Assembly (NCBI GenBank): GCA_018646195.1
Contig: JABGVH010000225.1
Span: 1 to 33,304 of the forward strand
From: Halobacteriovoraceae bacterium
Lineage (GTDB): Bacteria > Bdellovibrionota > Bacteriovoracia > Bacteriovoracales > Bacteriovoracaceae
Direction of reading: 5' to 3'
DNA: 33,304 nt
The notes below the pieces were generated by a model. That model was not told the origin of the DNA and made no database searches. It saw only the letters and a program-made list of their open reading frames with translations. The stretch's first letter is position 1. Every line of letters begins with the position of its first letter. Both the position numbers and the translations under genes were made by a program. This document shows positions 8,901 to 16,700 of this stretch, one piece after another.

Positions 8901-9771
8901 TGTTGTAAACACTGTTGTAACCCACACCGGGGGAGGAAGCGGTTCTCTTGGCGGGCTGATTGGTGACTTTTCGGTTTTTAACCAGCAGACAGAAGTTTCA
9001 GAGGTGAGTTTTGATGGCAATGTCTTTACTCCCGAAACAATTGCTGGGGCGACCACTGGAATAGGTGGGATATTTGGAACCGTTATCGGAACTCCACCTG
9101 GTGGAAATATTCGCTTTGAGATTTTGAAAAACTTTGGTGAAATCGACGCCGAATTTAGCGAAAATGTAGGTGGACTGATTGGAATTATCACCAATAATAA
9201 TGTCGAAATTCAAAGCTCTGAAAATTTTGGCAGTGTCTTTGGTGATACTGACGTGGGTGGGCTAATTGGAGAGACTGATGCTTTCTTGTCTGAAAGTCGA
9301 TCAATTGGAAACCCTACTTTTATTGGTGAAATTAGTGCCGAAACAGCTAACGCTGGAGGGCTAGTTGGAACTATTACTGGAGGTGCTATCATTCGCGGCA
9401 ACTACGCCACCAATGTAGTCTATGCCGGAGACTTTGCCGGAGCAATCCTAGGAAATGATGCCGCGGCGACAGAAACAATTGAATCCAATTGGGCGGCCAG
9501 CCCCTCTGTCACAGTCAACACTAGTAGTGATTCTTATTTTGGTTTTAATATTACAGGCGGTACCTATAATGATAATTTCTATGTCAGTGCGGTAAATGTC
9601 GATGAAGGATTAGGTGCTACAATAAGCGTTGTCTCTTCAACTGACCTTTTTCAACCGACTGTCATGGCACCTCTTAATAATGCTGGTGGAAGTTTTGTCA
9701 TCACGGGAGGAGATATTCCGCGCCTATGGTGGGAGGTTTTTCCTCAATTTCTAAAACACGAACCTTATTAA
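5908..9771 (+). CDS. Giant GLUG-repeat beta-helix lipoprotein
   Basis: 1287 residues. The signal peptide ends in a lipobox (LLGSC, Cys17, followed by Ser), so export to the outer membrane is likely. After about 280 residues of N-terminal sequence comes a beta-helix built from GLUG-type motifs: at least 16 GG-[ILV]-x-G turns such as GGLIGSM, GGIVGAT, GGLLGAS, GGLIGET and GGLVGTI. There are two modules. The first opens near residue 300 (LNYLLKRNISLAG, then GHEIADL and IGLFSEL). The second opens near 850 with the usual DIDF, PIGDG and GLFRGL features. The protein ends with PRLWWE, a common end of GLUG proteins. GLUG proteins are often surface adhesins or peptidase-associated; no catalytic domain is visible here. 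A role in surface attachment is inference. The true start is the ATG at 5908. Confidence 0.88.
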   Translation: MKFISTILFTLLLLGSCSQKGGETSKANLVFAGSISGDGGHTGGLMVFGFNRSNGDNFSFLFDGLGITLSNGVWDFYLVGWQGAAGMTGNVNCGAAENFELSGGDVNVPITMSTPNCHHPMFGPAVAKEVSGEPKLLDVNSCFGVEGVVFNDSTLCPQSVGRSYQVFWPNAEGGAAVGGGLTSDCISVAGSAVNPATGSVRFPMLTAGVPMDIISYDAPSCAGSSVTYNAENGFLFTIPALLSVDIGGTNNTMVLSHDPCDFTAGNLATPVQVNVSPETPPLLEVVCNGNQLGAINASPGLNYLLKRNISLAGTTYDDSVVTTIFTGQLLGEGHEIADLTINQTSGTSSIGLFSELDGAEIRDLRIRNFNITTADSADVGALAGRINDSTTGSRLEFLIAHDIFIDSSATSLISGIGGLIGSMTNGTGTTPDSSVSGVFMGNVNINVSDDLFGIGGAIGVMTDNINMPVALRGILIKDLTVTQSEPITSGYGLGGVVGKIIGTNNNAELFGATVKNINMGTAANRLGFPEVGGIVGATDQGRLLFNSASSGSIYTNQIMLGGIVGNCDSSEVDVAISNLTLNSSFAGAGGNVGGIFGTVNTKNTMNLTVTNLFSNSIITCGQNCGGIVGDFTHVGAAPGGGTGITVDHSMFDGELHHNGSAQPSSCMGGIAGALGTGTDSVNLHFDITRSVSSGAIFANQDDIGGVHGCTIGTSLSNIDDVLVSTEIYNAGSADNIGGLLGASGNTNMAGTRNIIVPGNFPSVANSGPGNGAGSGVTFSSTRDDTLPITGTGATSGSATTSVFTFGALSGALSLLASDWGDHPDSFLLSPRFFIDFSQVSLTEVGSFTDPILLYDRDQWNAIGGKPPFMSRSFKLMVDIDFSAGGTVPTNNMNPIGDGANDFLGELLGNDHVLANIHVSDNSGLPVGLFRGLGSNSVNGGARISHFDPTNTVDFEDSFSLTILNGHFEGAGSVGALAGSSTDSGVTNGHQAIELENIHVVNTVVTHTGGGSGSLGGLIGDFSVFNQQTEVSEVSFDGNVFTPETIAGATTGIGGIFGTVIGTPPGGNIRFEILKNFGEIDAEFSENVGGLIGIITNNNVEIQSSENFGSVFGDTDVGGLIGETDAFLSESRSIGNPTFIGEISAETANAGGLVGTITGGAIIRGNYATNVVYAGDFAGAILGNDAAATETIESNWAASPSVTVNTSSDSYFGFNITGGTYNDNFYVSAVNVDEGLGATISVVSSTDLFQPTVMAPLNNAGGSFVITGGDIPRLWWEVFPQFLKHEPY

Positions 9772-9792
9772 AAATGAACTCTAGTGGAGTTC
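9770..9792 (-). terminator. Probable terminator of the minus-strand lipoprotein gene
   Basis: GAACTC (9776-9781), a 5-nt loop and GAGTTC (9787-9792) form a 6-bp stem. On the minus strand it is followed by ATTTTTAAT. It overlaps the stop codon of the 9781-10407 gene and sits in the 9-nt gap to the convergent GLUG gene. The plus-strand side has no T run. Confidence 0.5.
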
Positions 9793-10407
9793 GATTCTCT
9801 TAATACCTATTAGTAGTCCTGCAAATTTTTTGGCCACTAAACGCATTTTGGTAAATTTTCTATCCCCTGAATACAACCCCCAACGACCGTCCACTTTTTT
9901 TATCGCTGCTTTAAAGCGCTTAAATTTAGCGTAGGTTAAGTTATAGGGGTATTCGATTTCTATCGGGCAACCGGTCTGTGGATTAAAGTGCAAGCACTTG
10001 AGTGAAATAAGGGAAATTCCTAGCGCTTTGACTAAGGTAATTTCCTTACTAAGCATTTCTGTTTTATAAGTTTTAATTTTGTTTTTCTTATTATTCTTAG
10101 TTTTAATACTTATAATCTGTTTTTCTGAATTTAATTCAACCGAGAGATTATAAGTTTTTTTAACGTAATCTGAAGAGATGACTGCTAATAATTCTTCACT
10201 ATTGATCGGCTCCTTAACTTCAGTTACCACTGGCGAGACTTTTCTCTTTGGGGCGGCCGAGAGCTTGGCCTGGGCCAATAAAACAGGCCTAGTGGCACTT
10301 TGAGTGCTGCTGACCTGGTCTTCACGCCACACGCCATTTTGGTAGTCCGAGCTTGAACAGCTGGAAATAATCAGAAGAATTGAGCAGGCGGTTAATAGGC
10401 TTTTCAT
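9781..10407 (-). CDS. Small lipoprotein of unknown function
   Basis: 208 residues starting with a lipoprotein signal (LLIISSC, Cys17; Ser at +2 favours the outer membrane). After a low-complexity linker to about residue 60, the body is lysine-rich (NNKKNKIKTYKTE) with one cysteine pair (LKCLHFNPQTGC). No family recognised. The ribosome site before the ATG is weak. It ends 9 nt from the convergent GLUG gene and lies 68 nt downstream of the P-loop gene on the same strand, so co-transcription with that gene is possible. Confidence 0.75.
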   Translation of the reverse strand: MKSLLTACSILLIISSCSSSDYQNGVWREDQVSSTQSATRPVLLAQAKLSAAPKRKVSPVVTEVKEPINSEELLAVISSDYVKKTYNLSVELNSEKQIISIKTKNNKKNKIKTYKTEMLSKEITLVKALGISLISLKCLHFNPQTGCPIEIEYPYNLTYAKFKRFKAAIKKVDGRWGLYSGDRKFTKMRLVAKKFAGLLIGIKRIELH

Positions 10408-10475
10408 GGCGGCATACTACCCTTTTTCGGCCTGTTAGGCTATCTCAGCGCCATTCAAGGTAAATAATACCTAAA

Positions 10476-11132
10476 CTAGGAGAGGTATTTTGGATATTCC
10501 GGGGTAGGGCAGGGAATCGGCTCAACAACAGCTTCTGGACGCTGATGAATCGCCCCAAGCATATCTAAAATCTGCAAGGGAATATGATCGTCGTAGCGAT
10601 TGATGACGGTGTAATTGATTTGCAAGCGTTCTAGAATTTCGAGTGTCTTTTGGTGCAGTAAATTGGCCTGCTTCTCATTTTCGTTGCGGCCAAATTCTTC
10701 AAAGGCGACTAATTTTCGGCTTACTAGGAAATGGCTGTAACGTTCTTTATGTTCTTTAGCGAGGGCGAACATGTCCCTGGCAATTTTATCGTCATTGCCG
10801 CGGTAAAACTCAGCGTAAATAGCACTGATAATTAAGGGCGCCTCGCAAATGGTTATATCAATATCCTGAGGATAAATATCTTCTAATTCTTGCTGCGCTT
10901 TAAATTTCTTATATTCGTAATCGTCGGCAGTAAAGTCGACGCCTTTGTAGAAATCCCATTTGGCGACTTCTGGCACTGAGTCGACTTTGAAAAGAAATAA
11001 TTTTGAAAAATAGAGAAGGCCGGCACTTAGGGTCGATTTTCCTGAGCCTGGGGAGCCAAGGATCGCCAGTTTTAACTTTACGTCAGAGTTTGGCCGGTAC
11101 CCATTGGTTAAATGAGAAAAAGTAGAATTCAT
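10476..11132 (-). CDS. P-loop kinase-like ATPase (AAA_28 / NadR-kinase-like)
   Basis: 218 residues from the ATG at 11132. An open frame continues 43 codons further upstream, but that extension looks like non-coding sequence and is left out. The Walker A motif GSPGSGKST is at residues 26-34. It is followed by a VDSVPEVAKWDF segment and a hydrophobic strand ending in acidic residues (DIDITICEAPLI), an arrangement like the AAA_28 group that includes the ribosylnicotinamide kinase domain of NadR. It probably phosphorylates a small molecule or hydrolyses a nucleotide; the substrate is not evident. A weak AGGGA ribosome site precedes the ATG. It lies 175 nt downstream of the radical SAM gene on the same strand, which hints at, but does not prove, a shared task. 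Confidence 0.75.
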   Translation of the reverse strand: MNSTFSHLTNGYRPNSDVKLKLAILGSPGSGKSTLSAGLLYFSKLFLFKVDSVPEVAKWDFYKGVDFTADDYEYKKFKAQQELEDIYPQDIDITICEAPLIISAIYAEFYRGNDDKIARDMFALAKEHKERYSHFLVSRKLVAFEEFGRNENEKQANLLHQKTLEILERLQINYTVINRYDDHIPLQILDMLGAIHQRPEAVVEPIPCPTPEYPKYLS

Positions 11133-11307
11133 GAATGTCCCTGCGTCTTTTTGTGTGTAGCATTTTTTACCAGGCCTCAGAGAGCTTGGCCCGATTAGGC
11201 GCGCCAGAATGCAAGTACCTGGCATTTGGTAGGGCCTATGTAAAAGGTGGTTTGGGGCCAATTGTCAGGGCACTATGGAGTGGAGCGAAGAAAAAAAGAC
11301 AGATTAA

Positions 11308-12450
11308 TCAGCGATTCTGTTGGTAGAAGAGTTGCCTGGCCTTAATATAGCCGTGCCGTAGCGGTTTGACCTTACCCAGAAGCTTGCGGAGTTTTTGCAA
11401 CAGAGAGAGGTCAATGAATTCGGATAAATTGCCTCGTTTTACTATAGGGTCTGCAAAACATTTTTTTGAAAGCAACTTTTTAAATTGCAGGTGTTCGGGA
11501 TGTTGCTCCATCCAGATCGCCTGGTCTAAAAATTCACTTTCAGTATAGGTGCCCCAGTTAATAATTTTTTGGAAAAAGACCCGGTCGACCCCGAGTTCTT
11601 TTCCTAGTTTTATAAAACCTGGCATATCGTGGTAATTGTTTTTTTGAACGACAAAGTCTAGCTGCAGGTGTTGGAGCGCTCCTTTTTTTCTCAAAGCGGC
11701 CAGAAACTTTAAGTTCTCTAATAGATCGGTAAAATTCCCCCCTCTGCGGACTACAGAATAAACCTCCGGGGTTGAGGCATCTACCGAGATATAAACATCC
11801 CCAATATTATTTTGAATTTTTTCCATTTTCTGCCAGATTTCTGGCGTAAATAACAAGCCGTTACTTACAATTTGAATTTTCAATTGAGGATAGCGTTGTC
11901 CGTCCATTTCTAGCAGCAATTTTCGATAGAGTTTACTGGCAAAAGGATCCCCTGCACTGCAAAGAATTATTTTATCTAAAAAGGGGAAGAGCTCTTTTTC
12001 TATTTGCTGATGGATGGCCTCTAATTGTTGGTAGTCGTCACCATCTGTAAGCATAATACTTTCATTGCGGCAGGAGGGGCAAGAAAGGTTGCAGCTGCGA
12101 TCGTTGGCAAAGTTTATGACCTTTGGTGCTTGCATTTTAGTAGTATGGTTCTTAACTATCTCTTTATGGAAATTATCAAAGAGGTAGTTTCTATCGAGTA
12201 AGCGGTCTTCTTTTATTTCGGGACAGAGGTCACGGTCGCAGTAACTATAGCTGCCGTCCAAGATACTTTCTCTGATTTTTATCAATGCAGGAGAGTTCCA
12301 CATTTCGAGTGAGCTTTCTCGACTTATATCGCCGATTTCAACCGGAAGAGTTGACGGGCAGCAGGCGTAGCAGGGAATTTTTCCCTGCCTAGGGTAATTA
12401 ATTTCTAGGTATTCAAAGGGACGAGGACAGAATTTATTTTTTAAACTCAT
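11308..12450 (-). CDS. Radical SAM protein with N-terminal SPASM/twitch-like cysteine cluster
   Basis: 380 residues. The radical SAM CxxxCxxC motif is SCNLSCPSC (Cys120, 124, 127), binding the 4Fe-4S cluster that cleaves S-adenosylmethionine. Later strands fit the partial TIM barrel (LCSAGDPFAS, IVSNGLLFT, YISVDASTPE). A second cysteine set precedes it: FCPRPFEYLEIN, CYACCP, EMWNSP, then CDRDLCP (Cys8, 27, 30, 31, 71, 76). This resembles the SPASM/twitch auxiliary-cluster domain that is normally C-terminal; here it is at the N-terminus, as in some radical SAM proteins of polysaccharide and peptide-modification loci. The substrate is unknown and no small precursor peptide was seen nearby. The ATG at 12450 has only a weak ribosome site. 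Confidence 0.88.
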   Translation of the reverse strand: MSLKNKFCPRPFEYLEINYPRQGKIPCYACCPSTLPVEIGDISRESSLEMWNSPALIKIRESILDGSYSYCDRDLCPEIKEDRLLDRNYLFDNFHKEIVKNHTTKMQAPKVINFANDRSCNLSCPSCRNESIMLTDGDDYQQLEAIHQQIEKELFPFLDKIILCSAGDPFASKLYRKLLLEMDGQRYPQLKIQIVSNGLLFTPEIWQKMEKIQNNIGDVYISVDASTPEVYSVVRRGGNFTDLLENLKFLAALRKKGALQHLQLDFVVQKNNYHDMPGFIKLGKELGVDRVFFQKIINWGTYTESEFLDQAIWMEQHPEHLQFKKLLSKKCFADPIVKRGNLSEFIDLSLLQKLRKLLGKVKPLRHGYIKARQLFYQQNR

Positions 12451-12543
12451 TGTGTCTTAGCTTAAAGGGCCTTCAAAAGCTTGCCAATAACTATTGTTAG
12501 AAAATATGAGAAAGGCAGGTAGCGGCGCGTTAGTGGAAAAGTG

Positions 12544-12559
12544 TTTTAATCAATTAAAA
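12544..12559. promoter_or_regulatory. 16-bp AT-rich palindrome, possible operator
   Basis: TTTTAAT, CA, ATTAAAA form a perfect 7-bp inverted repeat in the divergent region between the radical SAM gene and the small protein/hydrolase pair. It could be a regulator site, but AT-rich palindromes arise easily by chance. Confidence 0.25.
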
Positions 12560-12618
12560 TGACTGGCCTGTATCGGCCGTCCTCTGAGACCCAGGCCAAC
12601 TTTAATAGAAAACTTTAC

Positions 12619-12648
12619 TAGTCAAGTAATAATCTTTGGGGGGATAAT
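12619..12648 (+). promoter_or_regulatory. Candidate promoter for the small protein and hydrolase
   Basis: TAGTCA (12619-12624), an 18-bp spacer and GATAAT (12643-12648) match consensus at 4 of 6 and 5 of 6 positions. The predicted start of transcription is about 30 nt before the ATG at 12685. Consensus match only. Confidence 0.4.
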
Positions 12649-12684
12649 TTAGCTAATCATGGAAGAATAAACAGGAGTATGGGG

Positions 12685-12861
12685 ATGGTACCCAAGAAAT
12701 TATTAAATATTTGGACTCACCGGTTGACCGGGCTGAAAGTCTCTCGTTGGCTTCACCCCTTTCTAATTCGCGAGTTCCGCCAGGTTGAGCGCATCCAAAA
12801 ATCAACACGTTCGGCACTTGGCCGCAATAAATTCTTAAAAACTTACCTTAAGAGGTTTTAG
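12685..12861 (+). CDS. Small, very basic protein of unknown function
   Basis: 58 residues, rich in Lys and Arg, with no cysteine and no membrane helix. Of two in-frame ATG codons, the second (12685) is preferred: AGGAG at 12673-12677 lies 7 nt before it but only 1 nt before the first (12679). A promoter-like pair lies just upstream, and the alpha/beta hydrolase starts 35 nt downstream, so it probably leads a two-gene unit. The first half (PKKLLNIWTHRLTG...FLIREF) faintly recalls the N-terminus of phosphatidylserine decarboxylase, but no catalytic part follows. It could be a real short protein or the remnant of a longer gene. Confidence 0.45.
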   Translation: MVPKKLLNIWTHRLTGLKVSRWLHPFLIREFRQVERIQKSTRSALGRNKFLKTYLKRF

Positions 12862-12896
12862 CAGGTAGAGTGGCCGAAAGTTTTTAAGGAGTAGAG

Positions 12897-13745
12897 TTGA
12901 AAAAACAGGCCACAGTTTGGGTTTTTTTACGCGGTTTAATTCGAGAGAGCGGTCATTGGGGAACCTTCCCTGAGCAGTTTCAAAAGGCCTTTCCAGATCA
13001 TCATATTCTAACAATTGACCTACCTGGAAATGGAATCCAGCACTTGAATGATAGTCCCACAAGCATGTCAGATTACGCTCGATTCGCTCACGGTGAATTG
13101 CAAAAGGCACTATTTGATTTAAAGGATGAGGGCCCTTATCAAATAAACTTATTGGCAATTTCACTTGGTGGAATGGTTGCAATCGAATGGAATAGACTTT
13201 ATCCGGGAATTTTTAAGCGAGCTGTTTTGATGAACACAAGCATCAAAGGTGTTAGCCCGATGACTCAACGCCTGCGTGCAAAAAATTATCCTAAAATTCT
13301 CAACTTGATTCTCAATCCTTGGGTTAAAAACATTGAGGCGCAAATTTTAGAGCTGGTTTGTAATGATTTGAAAAAGCGCGCTGTGACAGCGGTTGCCTGG
13401 AATAAAATTAGGGACGAAAGACCAGTTTCAACTGCTAATAGTATTAGACAGATCCGCGCTGCCTTAGGCTTTAGGCCCGACATAAGCAGCTTGAATATTG
13501 CCACCCTGCTACTGGGCTCCGAAAAAGATAATTTGGTTAGCTGCCAATGTTCCAAAGACCTTCATAAGACAGTTCCTTCACAGCTTGAGCTGCATCCTTG
13601 GGCCGGTCATGACCTAGGGCTAGATGATCCTGACTGGGTAATAGAGAAGGTTCAAAATTGGCTGCTAAAACAGGACAAAGAACTTGAGAAGACCACGACT
13701 TCGAGTAATGTCAGCAGGGAGAAGCCTGCTAATAGTTCCCTGTAA
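12897..13745 (+). CDS. Alpha/beta hydrolase
   Basis: 282 residues of alpha/beta-hydrolase fold. The nucleophile elbow is AISLGG (Ser89), with acid D211 (LLGSEKDNLV) and His238 (AGHDLG) completing a plausible triad. The oxyanion-loop region reads FLRGLIRESGHWG (residues 10-22), the RGL variant of the usual HG motif. The DLPGNG strand follows at 41-46. There is no signal peptide, so it is cytosolic. The substrate is probably a small ester or acyl compound and is not predictable. The start is TTG at 12897, set by AAGGAG 5 nt upstream; no ATG fits. The last 17 bases overlap the convergent giant lipoprotein gene. Confidence 0.88.
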   Translation: MKKQATVWVFLRGLIRESGHWGTFPEQFQKAFPDHHILTIDLPGNGIQHLNDSPTSMSDYARFAHGELQKALFDLKDEGPYQINLLAISLGGMVAIEWNRLYPGIFKRAVLMNTSIKGVSPMTQRLRAKNYPKILNLILNPWVKNIEAQILELVCNDLKKRAVTAVAWNKIRDERPVSTANSIRQIRAALGFRPDISSLNIATLLLGSEKDNLVSCQCSKDLHKTVPSQLELHPWAGHDLGLDDPDWVIEKVQNWLLKQDKELEKTTTSSNVSREKPANSSL

Positions 13746-16700
13746 ATCCGCTCTGGATTAAGTCCTCGTCATTGAAATGAATAAGCTTAAAAGTGTCTTG
13801 TAGGAACTCTAAAAGGTCGTCTTTTCGTTCAATCAAAAGTGTACTACTTAAGCGCGAGAGGCGAGATTCTTGAGCACCATCTGCTAAGAAGCTTAATAGG
13901 TTAAAGGGTTCAAGATAGGCCGGGTTTGCTATCATTTGACCACTTCCATCTTCAATTTCTGACAGGCCGGCCAGCAATAGGTACTTATTGAGTGGGGCGC
14001 CTGTAAAATTGCGATGCTTAGAAAGCGCTCTCAAATTATCTGAAAGTTCGAAAAAGCGGCTTCGATCTTCATTCCAATGTTGACCGACTTTAAAATAGTG
14101 AAGCCGGTCAATATAATCTTTTGTTTCTCGAAGTAATTCTATCGAATGTTCCGGGCGTTTTTTAAACTGACGGGCCAAAAGTTCCAGTCCCATTAATGGC
14201 ACCGCCTCTTGTTTTAAAAAGACCTGATCAAAAAGCAAGAAGGATTGGTTGAGGGTATGATAGTAGGCCAATTTATGTGACTTCTTATTGCCGCGATCTA
14301 ATCCCTTCTTAAAGAATTTCAAAAAGCGGTTGACTGGTCTAAGAACATCTAAAAGTTGCAGGTCTTCAGGCCAATATTTTTTGAGAGTAGGGTAGAGATT
14401 TACTGCTAATTCAATTACATCTAAAAATCGATGAGTGCCTAAATTACCATAGCGAGGGTCATTAAAATGAGGGTCCCAACCATCATTTAACTCAGTACCG
14501 TCATTGCCTAAATAAGTCGCTACAACCAGCAGGTTTCCAATAGTGTCTTCCACATCCCTAATAGACTGATAGTCTAAGTGGTAGAGATAGGCGACTAAGT
14601 CGTCGACTAAAGTGTAGAGCAATTGATCTTCGCCACCAGTGTGCTTTTTAATGATTCTATTGAGAATTTCTTTAGTATAGGCGGCAGGAAAACTTTCAAA
14701 GAGTTTGCGATTTACTCTTCTAAATTCATAGCTCTTAATAAAATCCGAAAATACTTTTTCGTCTGCACTAAATCGATCGCGAATCAATCGGCTAAGATTA
14801 CTAATTGCTGAGACATAATTGAGCTCTGTGAACATCAGTCCCTTATGCCGTAATCGATCTTTTTTAGGTAAAAAGTGAGGAATGATCAGAGGATCTAGCC
14901 AAGGTAATTTAATAGTAAGAGTAGAGCTTTTATGTGCCCTCTTATGTGAAGAACCAACCATGGTAGTAATAAAGGTTTGAATCCAACGTCCATACTTCAT
15001 GGTTTTAAAATATTTATGAGGGAATTCATCATTTAGGGTACGTAGAGACTCGAAAGTATCGACTGCATTTTTACCCATACGCCTATTTTCTTTATTCATA
15101 GGCATTCCACACCAACGAATCTTTAAACATAGCTTAAAGAGAGCATGACTCTTTTTGGCCTCTTTGGAATACTTCATTGTTTTTATGATGCTATTTTTGA
15201 AAAAGATCCCAATGAAATTGAGGTTAAAGGAAGCTTCTCTAATAGTGCTTTCTAAGCGCTCAACTAGCGAGGCATTGACCTTTCTTGCTTTTTCGGAATT
15301 TGGATCTTGGAATTTGACCTTGCGGTCATAGCGCGGATCACCGGCATCCCAGAACATAAAAAGAGTTTCTTCTGGAGAGATAAAATGGCGAGTTTTTTGT
15401 TTATGAGCAAAGGGTAAGGGAATTCCTATGCTCGGTATAACAGCGTCGACCATCAGGTCTACGGTGGTAGGTACTCCTGGATAGTTGACCTTGAGCATAT
15501 CGAGATAGCGCTTAGTTCGAAAATTAATCTGCTCTAGGCTTGGGCAGGGAGGAGCACCTAGCTGCGAAGTAATTGTATTACAAGGTGTGCTTTCTACATA
15601 ACTATTGTCAGCGATTTTTGAAAATGAGTAATCGTTCAAAACGCTGCTTAGATGGCCGACCGTGTCTTTGAATTGCTCTGGATCTTTACTCGATAGTTCA
15701 ATAAGCAGAGAGCGTTTATAATTTTCAATGGCAGCAGTATTATTTTGAAAAAGAGAAGCGGTGTATTCAAGACCTTTGTCAATTAAATCGAGATAGCCAT
15801 GACCTTCTCTACTTTTTTTAGGAAGTAAGTATAATTGATTTTTAGCAGTTTCTAATAAGTAGTTAATACCTACTGTGCTACCGTCTAAGGAACTTAGTGC
15901 TTGCTCCATAACCAGACCGCTACTCATTCCATGTTGAAGCATATCTTTTCCAAAAAGCCCGCGTTTTGAAAAAAGGCTCCTCTTTGGAAATAGCAGTTGA
16001 AAATCGAAATGAACCTGATTTCCCCAGCTGAAAAGCTGATGAATAAAATTATCAGTAGTAAGAAGCTCACAAGACCGAGGCAGGCGTTGGACCGCCCCGT
16101 AAAAACCGAAACCCTCTCGACTAAGTCTATCGATACAATTTGATAATTTAATTTGTCGCTCTGTTTGTTCAGTTGTGGGGGCCGCAATATAAATGGGCGG
16201 AACACCCGGAGTCGGTTCAGTTTGCCCCGGCGAAGTGGTTGGATCGTCATTTCCTGGCAGTCCAGGACCTCCAGGGGAGGAAGTTCGACTGATTATTTCA
16301 ATAACTTTTAAAATGCCATCTCTCGAATAGAATTGGCGCAACTCTTGGAGCATTTCATCGCCACCCATATGCAAGGCCATGAATTTTAGCGCCTGAAAGG
16401 TGTTCTCTCTCTTTTCTTCATTTCCAACAATCGCCTTGGCCAATAAGGGTGCAACTTTTGGTAGGTCATCGACCATTGATTGGTAAAAACGACGGAGCAG
16501 GCGGTAGTCTACCGCCTCAGAAAAGTGAGCATCAATAATAGCGGTAATTGATTGCTTATTTGTGACAGTTAATTGATCCCAAAATTTGCCCATTACTTGT
16601 ATTTTAGGAAAAATACTGGGGGCTATATAAAATTTAACCAGTTTAGCGGCCGAGAAATATAGCCCTATTGGCAGAGATTTAATGATTTCAAAAGTGGGGT

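Noticed and set aside
6906-9401. Several antisense open frames opposite the GLUG gene
   Set aside because: They are Pro/Ser/Ile-rich mirror images of Gly/Asn/Thr-rich repeats and have no ribosome sites of their own; shadows of the GLUG frame.
11133-11261. 43-codon N-terminal extension of the P-loop protein
   Set aside because: The ATG at 11132 begins just before the Walker A strand at a normal distance and has its own weak SD. The extension (MAPNHLLHRP...) lacks an SD and looks non-coding.
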